Source of the DNA: Alitta virens
Taxonomy: Eukaryota > Annelida > Polychaeta > Phyllodocida > Nereididae
Reading direction: 5' to 3'
Assembly (NCBI GenBank): GCA_932294295.1
Contig: OW028584.1
Location: 25,157,638-25,221,637, forward strand
Length of the DNA: 64,000 nucleotides
The notes beneath the pieces were generated by a model that saw nothing but the letters and a program-made list of their open reading frames with translations, searched no databases and was not told the DNA's origin. The translations under genes were made by a program, and so were the position numbers. This document shows positions 11,155-27,938 of the stretch, piece after piece (the stretch's first letter is position 1; every line of letters starts with the position of its first letter).

Positions 11155-11508
11155 GTTGACAAGTCAGTACAGCACTGGGCTATGAGGGGCTCGTGTACAA
11201 ATTTGCTATTTATCTGAGGCAGTGGTGAAAATGGCCCAACGGGCCAATCAGCTTCAAGTTCGATATTTTGTTATTTGGCTGAATGGATCTTTTTGATATT
11301 TTAGATATAGGTACTATTAGGTGTGCTCTTCATGACAGCCTACTTTTTTTTCTCATATTTATCGATTAAATCACTAAGATTGAGCAAAATCCATCCCTGG
11401 CCTCTGATTGGCCCGTTGGGCCATTTTCACCAAGCCTGAGTATAAAGTCCTAAAAATGCATGTTTTGGGTGTTTATTGCTGTGTAGCATAGCAAAGCGAA
11501 GCATCAAG

Positions 11509-11883
11509 ATGTCAGGACGTGGAAAGGGAGGCAAAGCGAAGGGAAAGAGTAAGACCAGGTCCAGCAGGGCTGGTCTTCAATTCCCAGTGGGAAGAATTCA
11601 CCGTCTTCTCCGCAAGGGCAACTATGCTGAGAGAATTGGAGCTGGTGCCCCAGTCTACTTGGCTGCCGTGATGGAGTATTTGGCTGCTGAGGTTTTGGAG
11701 TTGGCGGGAAATGCTGCCCGTGACAACAAGAAGACAAGGATCATCCCCAGACATTTGCAGTTGGCCATCCGTAATGACGAGGAATTGAACAAACTTCTCT
11801 CCGGAGTCACCATCGCCCAGGGAGGTGTGCTGCCCAACATCCAGGCTGTACTTCTGCCCAAGAAGAGCAACAAGCCTAAATAA
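11509..11883 (+). CDS. H2A: Histone H2A, unit 2
   Basis: Intact. Stem-loop at 11922-11937. Confidence 0.98.
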   Translation: MSGRGKGGKAKGKSKTRSSRAGLQFPVGRIHRLLRKGNYAERIGAGAPVYLAAVMEYLAAEVLELAGNAARDNKKTRIIPRHLQLAIRNDEELNKLLSGVTIAQGGVLPNIQAVLLPKKSNKPK

Positions 11884-12544
11884 GCACCAGGCACTCTTGA
11901 GCACCCAAAACAACAACTCTTGGCCTTTTTCAAGGCCACCAAATCCTCCAAAGAGAGCAGACCATGCACACATTTTTGTGTTTACAATTTAATTAACAAA
12001 GTCCCATCATGAAACCTGATACAGTTCCCCAAATTGCTAAAGTGCCACAAAGGCAAGCACATACATTGCTAAAGTGGTAATTTTCCTCAATTTAATGTTA
12101 ATCTAATCTAATGAAGAAATAATGGGCCATTAAAGTCGCCCATATTCACCACACATTTTTTCTTTATTTTTTGGTGCTTTGTTGCAGTTATTTCAACTTT
12201 AGCAATTGTTAAAAGTATTAAATGGCAATCAAAGCCAGTTTGATTAACTCAACCAACCACTAGGTCTTTGGCACTAATTTAACATAATTTAAGTAGTCGA
12301 TTTCATAATTATATTGCAAAAGGACATGAGTGGGCCTGGCATTGTGTAGTCCATTAATTAATTTTGAAAGGTATGATGGAGTCAATCAATTGACAAGAAT
12401 AGGGAGTTAGTTAGGGGAGGTGGGTTCATTACTTCTTTTCTTTTCAATTAAAAGTCACACAACAATGTGTACATGGTCTGCTCTCTTTGGAGGATATGGT
12501 GGCCTTGAAAAAGGCCAAGAGTTGTTGTTTTGTAGAGATACTTC

Positions 12545-13096
<552 letters not shown>

Positions 13097-13788
13097 TCAT
13101 TTTCACCATCAAGCTCAAAGCGGTTCACGGGTTAATATATCGGCGGCCGTTGCACCTACATAGATGATCTATATACCAAAATGTGCATTTTTTGACGGGC
13201 TACACGCTGGTTTAAACTTTGTCCCGATGTGACTGGCGGTTGCTGAGATATTTTAGATTGTAATTTAGTCGTTTCACTTAAAAAATCTCGAGTGGTGAAA
13301 ATCACATCATCGGCTGGCTTGAGAAGACAATTGATGGTAGAGAGCTAATTTTTGGTAGGATTGCAGCCAAAGGGATGTGGAACAAGCTGTCTAAGCGGCC
13401 TGGTCCTACTCAAATGCTATCCCTGTTAAATAAATACCCTAACATGCTATAGTCTGAAATCACCTTATCACAACATTTTTAATTATTTGAAGCAGCTCAG
13501 CAAGTCAAACTGTGCACCAAATTGTCTTTAATCGCCAGATGGATAAATGCTGAAAATTTCAAGCATGTGGGATCTTTATTAACCCGGCTACGAGAAATTC
13601 AAATTTCTCCCTGCTTACCGTAGGTAGTTATATTATGGACATTGGCAGTGATGAGTGATGAAGACCAGCCTATCATTTCTAGTATTAAGACGTTGTGCTG
13701 CACAGAAAAGGGACAAATGATAAAGACAAATTGATATGGATGAATATCTATAAATTTATGGAAGAAAAAAAATTGAAAGAAAACGAAA

Positions 13789-13907
13789 AACCTACAGCAC
13801 CTGGTATTCCCAGGCGGTCACCCATCCAAGTACTAACCAGGCCCGACGTTGCTTAACTTCGGTGATCGGACGAGAACCGGTGTTTTCAACGTAGTATGGC
13901 CGTAGGC
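13789..13907 (-). rRNA. 5S rRNA, unit 3
   Basis: Same sequence as unit 1. Confidence 0.96.
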
Positions 13908-13990
13908 ATTGGAGTCTGGATTGGGACTGCTATTTGTACGCACCAAGAAGAATAAGAAGAAAAAATAAAAATAAAAATAAAAATACACTA

Positions 13991-14087
13991 CTGACTGACT
14001 GACTGACTGACTGACTGACTGACTGACTGACTGACTGACTGACTGACTGACTGACTGACTGACTGACTGACTGACTGACTGACTGAC
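13991..14087. repeat. (TGAC)n microsatellite, unit 3
   Basis: Same edges and length as unit 1. Confidence 0.96.
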
Positions 14088-14589
14088 CGACCATGTAGTT
14101 GGTTGCCATGACTAATCCAGCTGGCTAAAGAATGTAATGTTAAATATGCCTTTGTTTTTTATTTCAGAAAGTTTGCTGCCTGGCCCAGTCCCAGCTGACA
14201 TGGGTAAATGTGGAGTTGATATGTGGACTTGCACTCTCATCATTATATTGGCATCAGTGAGATGATTAAAGATATGTGGTGAGGCCTACTCATTTTTAAT
14301 TAGTAATAAATCGTTTCTTTTTTGCATTTGTTCAGTTTCGTTCATTTCATTTTATACAACGTTCATTTCAATTAATACAATACTAGATTTAATACCATGT
14401 CATTTTCGCGAGAGGGAGCTACGGTAGGTGCTTATATACTAGGGCGACCTCCCATGATTATTTTTGCATACTATCGTCCGGTCTGACAACGCAACTTTGA
14501 TGAGTTAGAACTCGGGATCCAGAGCAGATACAGGGGTGTTCTACACATGTGCTTGTTCCCCTCGAGGAGCTTGTAGTTTTAAAACCAAG

Positions 14590-14835
14590 ATGGACCTTCT
14601 AGGCCGTACGGTTGCGAAGATAATGGCGTCGCCAAGAAGACACTTAAATATCAGTGAAATGCACAAGTTTAGGGACACAAAGACTGGCAAACTGACAGCG
14701 AAGAACGCCTTATCTATAATTTTGAAAGATTCCAGAAAGGTTTACAGTTGTTTAAAGTGCCTTAGCTTTAAAAAAGAAGAAGAAGAAGAAGAAAAACAAA
14801 GATCAAAGGCTCCCAACAAAGGGGTAAGTATATAA
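14590..14835 (+). CDS. Unrecognised 81-aa ORF, unit 3
   Basis: Identical to unit 1. Donor at 14824; upstream acceptor exon at 14168. Confidence 0.4.
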   Translation: MDLLGRTVAKIMASPRRHLNISEMHKFRDTKTGKLTAKNALSIILKDSRKVYSCLKCLSFKKEEEEEEKQRSKAPNKGVSI

Positions 14836-14967
14836 ATTTAGAGAGGGATTGTTTGGGTTGTATTCTTGTCAACACAATATGTGTACATGGTCTGCTCTCT
14901 TTGGAGGATTTGGTGGCCTTTAAAAAGGCCAAGGTTGTTATGAGATGAAGAGATGAAGAATCACTGC

Positions 14968-15294
<327 letters not shown>

Positions 15295-16040
15295 TCAACT
15301 TTCAGAGTGCCAGGCCTGAATTTGGCCGTTTTATATAGCCAGGGCGAGTGTGCTCTAAATAAGACACCAGCGACCAAATTCTCAGCACCCAGTAGCCAAT
15401 CAGAGGCCTGCATTCAGTAAATGTTAGAATTTCGTACACTGATCGAAGATGACGTTATTTTACATATACTGCTCGTTAGGCCGCATCATAAACCAAGTCC
15501 CTGTGAAGTTTGAAGGCAATCGGATGAATAGCATCCTTAATTTTTTGGGTTATATGATATGCTAATTTTGGTGAATGGGCCAGGTGATCTAGACCAAAAC
15601 ATTGTATGTCATTTTCACCATTAAATCAAGCTCAAAGTGCTTCTAACTTTTATAACTCTTCAACGGAAACAGCTAGAAAGACAAGGCAGGAATCAAAAAA
15701 TAGATCTCTTTAGCGCCAATCTGCTGATATAAATTATATTACTGTAGACGGGATAGAAGAAAAGAAATTACACCTGCAAATTTTGCAGTTTCACTTTAGA
15801 AAAATTCATGGTGAAAATCATATACATGGTGGTTTTAATGCACTGGATGAAGATAGGAAAACGTAACACACACCAAATTGTAGGCATGGAAACGTCTGAT
15901 CTAATGGTGTATGGGTTGTTGCTGGGTGATAAATAGGGCCCTTAAGTTTGTTGTGTAAAAATGTGATATTCTATTGTGGGAAAGAATTTTTTTTATTTTG
16001 ATTACCCAAATTGCCACCAATCGAGATGCATTTCACAGTT

Positions 16041-16089
<49 letters not shown>

Positions 16090-16220
16090 GGATGGATGGA
16101 TGGATGGATGGATGGATGGATGGATGGATGGATGGATGGATGGATGGATGGATGGATGGATGGATGGATGGATGGATGGATGGATGGATAGATAGATGGA
16201 TTGATTGATGGATGGATAGA
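16041..16220. repeat. (GATA)n(GATG)n, unit 3
   Basis: 180 bp. Confidence 0.97.
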
Positions 16221-16647
16221 AAAGCAACTCATTATTGCTGTGGTTGGTGCAACGAAATTATCATCAACGCATATTTTCAAAGGCAATACAGCCATTACAT
16301 TTTCACTGTAAAATCTGTCTGGCGAGACAATGGTTAAACGTAAAAACGTGTATGAGGTTTCATTTTTTAGGGAGGGACAGGAAAGAGGTCTGACACAATA
16401 TTCTAAGTTGAATGGCAATCGAGAAATGAAGGTTTAAGTGTGGCCGAGGGCCGGGCGGGCGGGGTCCAAGAAAGTAATTGTGACCATTCGTTACATTTCG
16501 GATTTGTTGATGGCTTTTTCTTTTGGGTCTTTCTTTTGCACAAAATTAAATTTTGTCAGCACAAAAAGTGTACAAGGTCTGCTCTCTTTGGAGGATTTGG
16601 TGGCCTTGAAAAAGGCCAAATGTTTAGGGGTTGGTTGTGTGATTGAT

Positions 16648-17019
16648 CTACTTGGAGCTGGTGTACTTGGTGACAGCCTTGGTTCCCTCAGACACGGCGT
16701 GCTTGGCCAACTCTCCGGGCAGAAGGAGACGGACAGCAGTCTGGATCTCTCTGGAGGTGATGGTGGACCTTCTGTTGTAGTGAGCCAGACGAGATGCCTC
16801 AGCAGCAATACGCTCGAAGATGTCGTTCACGAAGGAGTTCATGATGGACATGGCCTTGGAGCTGATTCCAGTGTCAGGATGCACCTGCTTCAAGACTTTG
16901 TAGATGTAGATGGAGTAGGATTCCCTCCTCCTCCTCCTCTTCTTCTTCTCTCCAGACCTTGCGGCCTTGGCCTTGCTGGCGGCCTTCTTGGCTCCCTTTG
17001 ATGCTGGTTTAGGTGGCAT
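16648..17019 (-). CDS. H2B: Histone H2B, unit 3
   Basis: Intact. Stem-loop at 16602-16617. Confidence 0.98.
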   Translation of the reverse strand: MPPKPASKGAKKAASKAKAARSGEKKKRRRRRESYSIYIYKVLKQVHPDTGISSKAMSIMNSFVNDIFERIAAEASRLAHYNRRSTITSREIQTAVRLLLPGELAKHAVSEGTKAVTKYTSSK

Positions 17020-17373
17020 GTTGACAAGTCAGTACAGCACTGGGCTATGAGGGGCTCGTGTACAAATTTGCTATTTATCTGAGGCAGTGGTGAAAATGGC
17101 CCAACGGGCCAATCAGCTTCAAGTTCGATATTTTGTTATTTGGCTGAATGGATCTTTTTGATATTTTAGATATAGGTACTATTAGGTGTGCTCTTCATGA
17201 CAGCCTACTTTTTTTTCTCATATTTATCGATTAAATCACTAAGATTGAGCAAAATCCATCCCTGGCCTCTGATTGGCCCGTTGGGCCATTTTCACCAAGC
17301 CTGAGTATAAAGTCCTAAAAATGCATGTTTTGGGTGTTTATTGCTGTGTAGCATAGCAAAGCGAAGCATCAAG

Positions 17374-17748
17374 ATGTCAGGACGTGGAAAGGGAGGCAAA
17401 GCGAAGGGAAAGAGTAAGACCAGGTCCAGCAGGGCTGGTCTTCAATTCCCAGTGGGAAGAATTCACCGTCTTCTCCGCAAGGGCAACTATGCTGAGAGAA
17501 TTGGAGCTGGTGCCCCAGTCTACTTGGCTGCCGTGATGGAGTATTTGGCTGCTGAGGTTTTGGAGTTGGCGGGAAATGCTGCCCGTGACAACAAGAAGAC
17601 AAGGATCATCCCCAGACATTTGCAGTTGGCCATCCGTAATGACGAGGAATTGAACAAACTTCTCTCCGGAGTCACCATCGCCCAGGGAGGTGTGCTGCCC
17701 AACATCCAGGCTGTACTTCTGCCCAAGAAGAGCAACAAGCCTAAATAA
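17374..17748 (+). CDS. H2A: Histone H2A, unit 3
   Basis: Intact. Stem-loop at 17787-17802. The spacer after it carries the private 5-bp duplication near 18201. Confidence 0.98.
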   Translation: MSGRGKGGKAKGKSKTRSSRAGLQFPVGRIHRLLRKGNYAERIGAGAPVYLAAVMEYLAAEVLELAGNAARDNKKTRIIPRHLQLAIRNDEELNKLLSGVTIAQGGVLPNIQAVLLPKKSNKPK

Positions 17749-18414
17749 GCACCAGGCACTCTTGAGCACCCAAAACAACAACTCTTGGCCTTTTTCAAGG
17801 CCACCAAATCCTCCAAAGAGAGCAGACCATGCACACATTTTTGTGTTTACAATTTAATTAACAAAGTCCCATCATGAAACCTGATACAGTTCCCCAAATT
17901 GCTAAAGTGCCACAAAGGCAAGCACATACATTGCTAAAGTGGTAATTTTCCTCAATTTAATGTTAATCTAATCTAATGAAGAAATAATGGGCCATTAAAG
18001 TCGCCCATATTCACCACACATTTTTTCTTTATTTTTTGGTGCTTTGTTGCAGTTATTTCAACTTTAGCAATTGTTAAAAGTATTAAATGGCAATCAAAGC
18101 CAGTTTGATTAACTCAACCAACCACTAGGTCTTTGGCACTAATTTAACATAATTTAAGTAGTCGATTTCATAATTATATTGCAAAAGGACATGAGTGGGC
18201 TGGGCCTGGCATTGTGTAGTCCATTAATTAATTTTGAAAGGTATGATGGAGTCAATCAATTGACAAGAATAGGGAGTTAGTTAGGGGAGGTGGGTTCATT
18301 ACTTCTTTTCTTTTCAATTAAAAGTCACACAACAATGTGTACATGGTCTGCTCTCTTTGGAGGATATGGTGGCCTTGAAAAAGGCCAAGAGTTGTTGTTT
18401 TGTAGAGATACTTC

Positions 18415-18966
<552 letters not shown>

Positions 18967-19658
18967 TCATTTTCACCATCAAGCTCAAAGCGGTTCACGG
19001 GTTAATATATCGGCGGCCGTTGCACCTACATAGATGATCTATATACCAAAATGTGCATTTTTTGACGGGCTACACGCTGGTTTAAACTTTGTCCCGATGT
19101 GACTGGCGGTTGCTGAGATATTTTAGATTGTAATTTAGTCGTTTCACTTAAAAAATCTCGAGTGGTGAAAATCACATCATCGGCTGGCTTGAGAAGACAA
19201 TTGATGGTAGAGAGCTAATTTTTGGTAGGATTGCAGCCAAAGGGATGTGGAACAAGCTGTCTAAGCGGCCTGGTCCTACTCAAATGCTATCCCTGTTAAA
19301 TAAATACCCTAACATGCTATAGTCTGAAATCACCTTATCACAACATTTTTAATTATTTGAAGCAGCTCAGCAAGTCAAACTGTGCACCAAATTGTCTTTA
19401 ATCGCCAGATGGATAAATGCTGAAAATTTCAAGCATGTGGGATCTTTATTAACCCGGCTACGAGAAATTCAAATTTCTCCCTGCTTACCGTAGGTAGTTA
19501 TATTATGGACATTGGCAGTGATGAGTGATGAAGACCAGCCTATCATTTCTAGTATTAAGACGTTGTGCTGCACAGAAAAGGGACAAATGATAAAGACAAA
19601 TTGATATGGATGAATATCTATAAATTTATGGAAGAAAAAAAATTGAAAGAAAACGAAA

Positions 19659-19777
19659 AACCTACAGCACCTGGTATTCCCAGGCGGTCACCCATCCAAG
19701 TACTAACCAGGCCCGACGTTGCTTAACTTCGGTGATCGGACGAGAACCGGTGTTTTCAACGTAGTATGGCCGTAGGC
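19659..19777 (-). rRNA. 5S rRNA, unit 4
   Basis: Same sequence as unit 1. Confidence 0.96.
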
Positions 19778-19859
19778 ATTGGAGTCTGGATTGGGACTGC
19801 TATTTGTACGCACCAAGAAGAATAAGAAGAAAAAATAAAAATAAAAATAAAAATACACT

Positions 19860-19951
19860 AGACTGACTGACTGACTGACTGACTGACTGACTGACTGACT
19901 GACTGACTGACTGACTGACTGACTGACTGACTGACTGACTGACTGACTGAC
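19860..19951. repeat. (TGAC)n microsatellite, unit 4
   Basis: Slightly shorter than in units 1-3. Confidence 0.96.
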
Positions 19952-20453
19952 CGACCATGTAGTTGGTTGCCATGACTAATCCAGCTGGCTAAAGAATGTA
20001 ATGTTAAATATGCCTTTGTTTTTTATTTCAGAAAGTTTGCTGCCTGGCCCAGTCCCAGCTGACATGGGTAAATGTGGAGTTGATATGTGGACTTGCACTC
20101 TCATCATTATATTGGCATCAGTGAGATGATTAAAGATATGTGGTGAGGCCTACTCATTTTTAATTAGTAATAAATCGTTTCTTTTTTGCATTTGTTCAGT
20201 TTCGTTCATTTCATTTTATACAACGTTCATTTCAATTAATACAATACTAGATTTAATACCATGTCATTTTCGCGAGAGGGAGCTACGGTAGGTGCTTATA
20301 TACTAGGGCGACCTCCCATGATTATTTTTGCATACTATCGTCCGGTCTGACAACGCAACTTTGATGAGTTAGAACTCGGGATCCAGAGCAGATACAGGGG
20401 TGTTCTACACATGTGCTTGTTCCCCTCGAGGAGCTTGTAGTTTTAAAACCAAG

Positions 20454-20690
20454 ATGGACCTTCTAGGCCGTACGGTTGCGAAGATAATGGCGTCGCCAAG
20501 AAGACACTTAAATATCAGTGAAATGCACAAGTTTAGGGACACAAAGACTGGCAAACTGACAGCGAAGAACGCCTTATCTATAATTTTGAAAGATTCCAGA
20601 AAGGTTTACAGTTGTTTAAAGTGCCTTAGCTTTAAAAAAGAAGAAGAAGAAGAGAAAAACAAAGATCAAAGGCTCCCAACAAAGGGGTAA
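20454..20690 (+). pseudogene. Unrecognised short ORF, frameshifted in unit 4
   Basis: A 2-bp deletion in the GAA run near 20653 shifts the frame after the acidic stretch, so the end reads [11 protein letters not shown] with a stop overlapping the splice donor. The donor and the upstream acceptor exon (20032) are intact. The block A copy that differs from its neighbours outside the low-quality region. Confidence 0.4.
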
Positions 20691-20830
20691 GTATATAAAT
20701 TTAGAGAGGGATTGTTTGGGTTGTATTCTTGTCAACACAATATGTGTACATGGTCTGCTCTCTTTGGAGGATTTGGTGGCCTTTAAAAAGGCCAAGGTTG
20801 TTATGAGATGAAGAGATGAAGAATCACTGC

Positions 20831-21157
<327 letters not shown>

Positions 21158-21903
21158 TCAACTTTCAGAGTGCCAGGCCTGAATTTGGCCGTTTTATATA
21201 GCCAGGGCGAGTGTGCTCTAAATAAGACACCAGCGACCAAATTCTCAGCACCCAGTAGCCAATCAGAGGCCTGCATTCAGTAAATGTTAGAATTTCGTAC
21301 ACTGATCGAAGATGACGTTATTTTACATATACTGCTCGTTAGGCCGCATCATAAACCAAGTCCCTGTGAAGTTTGAAGGCAATCGGATGAATAGCATCCT
21401 TAATTTTTTGGGTTATATGATATGCTAATTTTGGTGAATGGGCCAGGTGATCTAGACCAAAACATTGTATGTCATTTTCACCATTAAATCAAGCTCAAAG
21501 TGCTTCTAACTTTTATAACTCTTCAACGGAAACAGCTAGAAAGACAAGGCAGGAATCAAAAAATAGATCTCTTTAGCGCCAATCTGCTGATATAAATTAT
21601 ATTACTGTAGACGGGATAGAAGAAAAGAAATTACACCTGCAAATTTTGCAGTTTCACTTTAGAAAAATTCATGGTGAAAATCATATACATGGTGGTTTTA
21701 ATGCACTGGATGAAGATAGGAAAACGTAACACACACCAAATTGTAGGCATGGAAACGTCTGATCTAATGGTGTATGGGTTGTTGCTGGGTGATAAATAGG
21801 GCCCTTAAGTTTGTTGTGTAAAAATGTGATATTCTATTGTGGGAAAGAATTTTTTTTATTTTGATTACCCAAATTGCCACCAATCGAGATGCATTTCACA
21901 GTT

Positions 21904-21952
<49 letters not shown>

Positions 21953-22083
21953 GGATGGATGGATGGATGGATGGATGGATGGATGGATGGATGGATGGAT
22001 GGATGGATGGATGGATGGATGGATGGATGGATGGATGGATGGATGGATGGATAGATAGATGGATTGATTGATGGATGGATAGA
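21904..22083. repeat. (GATA)n(GATG)n, unit 4
   Basis: 180 bp. Confidence 0.97.
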
Positions 22084-22510
22084 AAAGCAACTCATTATTG
22101 CTGTGGTTGGTGCAACGAAATTATCATCAACGCATATTTTCAAAGGCAATACAGCCATTACATTTTCACTGTAAAATCTGTCTGGCGAGACAATGGTTAA
22201 ACGTAAAAACGTGTATGAGGTTTCATTTTTTAGGGAGGGACAGGAAAGAGGTCTGACACAATATTCTAAGTTGAATGGCAATCGAGAAATGAAGGTTTAA
22301 GTGTGGCCGAGGGCCGGGCGGGCGGGGTCCAAGAAAGTAATTGTGACCATTCGTTACATTTCGGATTTGTTGATGGCTTTTTCTTTTGGGTCTTTCTTTT
22401 GCACAAAATTAAATTTTGTCAGCACAAAAAGTGTACAAGGTCTGCTCTCTTTGGAGGATTTGGTGGCCTTGAAAAAGGCCAAATGTTTAGGGGTTGGTTG
22501 TGTGATTGAT

Positions 22511-22882
22511 CTACTTGGAGCTGGTGTACTTGGTGACAGCCTTGGTTCCCTCAGACACGGCGTGCTTGGCCAACTCTCCGGGCAGAAGGAGACGGACAGC
22601 AGTCTGGATCTCTCTGGAGGTGATGGTGGACCTTCTGTTGTAGTGAGCCAGACGAGATGCCTCAGCAGCAATACGCTCGAAGATGTCGTTCACGAAGGAG
22701 TTCATGATGGACATGGCCTTGGAGCTGATTCCAGTGTCAGGATGCACCTGCTTCAAGACTTTGTAGATGTAGATGGAGTAGGATTCCCTCCTCCTCCTCC
22801 TCTTCTTCTTCTCTCCAGACCTTGCGGCCTTGGCCTTGCTGGCGGCCTTCTTGGCTCCCTTTGATGCTGGTTTAGGTGGCAT
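22511..22882 (-). CDS. H2B: Histone H2B, unit 4
   Basis: Intact. Stem-loop at 22465-22480. The H2B/H2A spacer after it has a private 4-bp deletion near 23062. Confidence 0.98.
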   Translation of the reverse strand: MPPKPASKGAKKAASKAKAARSGEKKKRRRRRESYSIYIYKVLKQVHPDTGISSKAMSIMNSFVNDIFERIAAEASRLAHYNRRSTITSREIQTAVRLLLPGELAKHAVSEGTKAVTKYTSSK

Positions 22883-23232
22883 GTTGACAAGTCAGTACAG
22901 CACTGGGCTATGAGGGGCTCGTGTACAAATTTGCTATTTATCTGAGGCAGTGGTGAAAATGGCCCAACGGGCCAATCAGCTTCAAGTTCGATATTTTGTT
23001 ATTTGGCTGAATGGATCTTTTTGATATTTTAGATATAGGTACTATTAGGTGTGCTCTTCATGCCTACTTTTTTTTCTCATATTTATCGATTAAATCACTA
23101 AGATTGAGCAAAATCCATCCCTGGCCTCTGATTGGCCCGTTGGGCCATTTTCACCAAGCCTGAGTATAAAGTCCTAAAAATGCATGTTTTGGGTGTTTAT
23201 TGCTGTGTAGCATAGCAAAGCGAAGCATCAAG

Positions 23233-23607
23233 ATGTCAGGACGTGGAAAGGGAGGCAAAGCGAAGGGAAAGAGTAAGACCAGGTCCAGCAGGGCTGGTCT
23301 TCAATTCCCAGTGGGAAGAATTCACCGTCTTCTCCGCAAGGGCAACTATGCTGAGAGAATTGGAGCTGGTGCCCCAGTCTACTTGGCTGCCGTGATGGAG
23401 TATTTGGCTGCTGAGGTTTTGGAGTTGGCGGGAAATGCTGCCCGTGACAACAAGAAGACAAGGATCATCCCCAGACATTTGCAGTTGGCCATCCGTAATG
23501 ACGAGGAATTGAACAAACTTCTCTCCGGAGTCACCATCGCCCAGGGAGGTGTGCTGCCCAACATCCAGGCTGTACTTCTGCCCAAGAAGAGCAACAAGCC
23601 TAAATAA
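23233..23607 (+). CDS. H2A: Histone H2A, unit 4
   Basis: Intact. Stem-loop at 23646-23661. Confidence 0.98.
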   Translation: MSGRGKGGKAKGKSKTRSSRAGLQFPVGRIHRLLRKGNYAERIGAGAPVYLAAVMEYLAAEVLELAGNAARDNKKTRIIPRHLQLAIRNDEELNKLLSGVTIAQGGVLPNIQAVLLPKKSNKPK

Positions 23608-24268
23608 GCACCAGGCACTCTTGAGCACCCAAAACAACAACTCTTGGCCTTTTTCAAGGCCACCAAATCCTCCAAAGAGAGCAGACCATGCACACATTTT
23701 TGTGTTTACAATTTAATTAACAAAGTCCCATCATGAAACCTGATACAGTTCCCCAAATTGCTAAAGTGCCACAAAGGCAAGCACATACATTGCTAAAGTG
23801 GTAATTTTCCTCAATTTAATGTTAATCTAATCTAATGAAGAAATAATGGGCCATTAAAGTCGCCCATATTCACCACACATTTTTTCTTTATTTTTTGGTG
23901 CTTTGTTGCAGTTATTTCAACTTTAGCAATTGTTAAAAGTATTAAATGGCAATCAAAGCCAGTTTGATTAACTCAACCAACCACTAGGTCTTTGGCACTA
24001 ATTTAACATAATTTAAGTAGTCGATTTCATAATTATATTGCAAAAGGACATGAGTGGGCCTGGCATTGTGTAGTCCATTAATTAATTTTGAAAGGTATGA
24101 TGGAGTCAATCAATTGACAAGAATAGGGAGTTAGTTAGGGGAGGTGGGTTCATTACTTCTTTTCTTTTCAATTAAAAGTCACACAACAATGTGTACATGG
24201 TCTGCTCTCTTTGGAGGATATGGTGGCCTTGAAAAAGGCCAAGAGTTGTTGTTTTGTAGAGATACTTC

Positions 24269-24820
<552 letters not shown>

Positions 24821-25512
24821 TCATTTTCACCATCAAGCTCAAAGCGGTTCACGGGTTAATATATCGGCGGCCGTTGCACCTACATAGATGATCTATATAC
24901 CAAAATGTGCATTTTTTGACGGGCTACACGCTGGTTTAAACTTTGTCCCGATGTGACTGGCGGTTGCTGAGATATTTTAGATTGTAATTTAGTCGTTTCA
25001 CTTAAAAAATCTCGAGTGGTGAAAATCACATCATCGGCTGGCTTGAGAAGACAATTGATGGTAGAGAGCTAATTTTTGGTAGGATTGCAGCCAAAGGGAT
25101 GTGGAACAAGCTGTCTAAGCGGCCTGGTCCTACTCAAATGCTATCCCTGTTAAATAAATACCCTAACATGCTATAGTCTGAAATCACCTTATCACAACAT
25201 TTTTAATTATTTGAAGCAGCTCAGCAAGTCAAACTGTGCACCAAATTGTCTTTAATCGCCAGATGGATAAATGCTGAAAATTTCAAGCATGTGGGATCTT
25301 TATTAACCCGGCTACGAGAAATTCAAATTTCTCCCTGCTTACCGTAGGTAGTTATATTATGGACATTGGCAGTGATGAGTGATGAAGACCAGCCTATCAT
25401 TTCTAGTATTAAGACGTTGTGCTGCACAGAAAAGGGACAAATGATAAAGACAAATTGATATGGATGAATATCTATAAATTTATGGAAGAAAAAAAATTGA
25501 AAGAAAACGAAA

Positions 25513-25631
25513 AACCTACAGCACCTGGTATTCCCAGGCGGTCACCCATCCAAGTACTAACCAGGCCCGACGTTGCTTAACTTCGGTGATCGGACGAGAA
25601 CCGGTGTTTTCAACGTAGTATGGCCGTAGGC
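25513..25631 (-). rRNA. 5S rRNA, unit 5
   Basis: Same sequence as unit 1. Confidence 0.96.
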
Positions 25632-25714
25632 ATTGGAGTCTGGATTGGGACTGCTATTTGTACGCACCAAGAAGAATAAGAAGAAAAAATAAAAATAAAA
25701 ATAAAAATACACTA

Positions 25715-25805
25715 GACTGACTGACTGACTGACTGACTGACTGACTGACTGACTGACTGACTGACTGACTGACTGACTGACTGACTGACTGACTGACTGA
25801 CTGAC
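25715..25805. repeat. (TGAC)n microsatellite, unit 5
   Basis: Close in length to unit 4. Confidence 0.96.
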
Positions 25806-26307
25806 CGACCATGTAGTTGGTTGCCATGACTAATCCAGCTGGCTAAAGAATGTAATGTTAAATATGCCTTTGTTTTTTATTTCAGAAAGTTTGCTGCCTG
25901 GCCCAGTCCCAGCTGACATGGGTAAATGTGGAGTTGATATGTGGACTTGCACTCTCATCATTATATTGGCATCAGTGAGATGATTAAAGATATGTGGTGA
26001 GGCCTACTCATTTTTAATTAGTAATAAATCGTTTCTTTTTTGCATTTGTTCAGTTTCGTTCATTTCATTTTATACAACGTTCATTTCAATTAATACAATA
26101 CTAGATTTAATACCATGTCATTTTCGCGAGAGGGAGCTACGGTAGGTGCTTATATACTAGGGCGACCTCCCATGATTATTTTTGCATACTATCGTCCGGT
26201 CTGACAACGCAACTTTGATGAGTTAGAACTCGGGATCCAGAGCAGATACAGGGGTGTTCTACACATGTGCTTGTTCCCCTCGAGGAGCTTGTAGTTTTAA
26301 AACCAAG

Positions 26308-26553
26308 ATGGACCTTCTAGGCCGTACGGTTGCGAAGATAATGGCGTCGCCAAGAAGACACTTAAATATCAGTGAAATGCACAAGTTTAGGGACACAAAG
26401 ACTGGCAAACTGACAGCGAAGAACGCCTTATCTATAATTTTGAAAGATTCCAGAAAGGTTTACAGTTGTTTAAAGTGCCTTAGCTTTAAAAAAGAAGAAG
26501 AAGAAGAAGAAAAACAAAGATCAAAGGCTCCCAACAAAGGGGTAAGTATATAA
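26308..26553 (+). CDS. Unrecognised 81-aa ORF, unit 5
   Basis: Identical to unit 1. Donor at 26542; upstream acceptor exon at 25886. Confidence 0.4.
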   Translation: MDLLGRTVAKIMASPRRHLNISEMHKFRDTKTGKLTAKNALSIILKDSRKVYSCLKCLSFKKEEEEEEKQRSKAPNKGVSI

Positions 26554-26685
26554 ATTTAGAGAGGGATTGTTTGGGTTGTATTCTTGTCAACACAATATGT
26601 GTACATGGTCTGCTCTCTTTGGAGGATTTGGTGGCCTTTAAAAAGGCCAAGGTTGTTATGAGATGAAGAGATGAAGAATCACTGC

Positions 26686-27012
<327 letters not shown>

Positions 27013-27758
27013 TCAACTTTCAGAGTGCCAGGCCTGAATTTGGCCGTTTTATATAGCCAGGGCGAGTGTGCTCTAAATAAGACACCAGCGACCAAATTCT
27101 CAGCACCCAGTAGCCAATCAGAGGCCTGCATTCAGTAAATGTTAGAATTTCGTACACTGATCGAAGATGACGTTATTTTACATATACTGCTCGTTAGGCC
27201 GCATCATAAACCAAGTCCCTGTGAAGTTTGAAGGCAATCGGATGAATAGCATCCTTAATTTTTTGGGTTATATGATATGCTAATTTTGGTGAATGGGCCA
27301 GGTGATCTAGACCAAAACATTGTATGTCATTTTCACCATTAAATCAAGCTCAAAGTGCTTCTAACTTTTATAACTCTTCAACGGAAACAGCTAGAAAGAC
27401 AAGGCAGGAATCAAAAAATAGATCTCTTTAGCGCCAATCTGCTGATATAAATTATATTACTGTAGACGGGATAGAAGAAAAGAAATTACACCTGCAAATT
27501 TTGCAGTTTCACTTTAGAAAAATTCATGGTGAAAATCATATACATGGTGGTTTTAATGCACTGGATGAAGATAGGAAAACGTAACACACACCAAATTGTA
27601 GGCATGGAAACGTCTGATCTAATGGTGTATGGGTTGTTGCTGGGTGATAAATAGGGCCCTTAAGTTTGTTGTGTAAAAATGTGATATTCTATTGTGGGAA
27701 AGAATTTTTTTTATTTTGATTACCCAAATTGCCACCAATCGAGATGCATTTCACAGTT

Positions 27759-27807
<49 letters not shown>

Positions 27808-27938
27808 GGATGGATGGATGGATGGATGGATGGATGGATGGATGGATGGATGGATGGATGGATGGATGGATGGATGGATGGATGGATGGATGGATGGATG
27901 GATGGATAGATAGATGGATTGATTGATGGATGGATAGA
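27759..27938. repeat. (GATA)n(GATG)n, unit 5
   Basis: 180 bp. Confidence 0.97.
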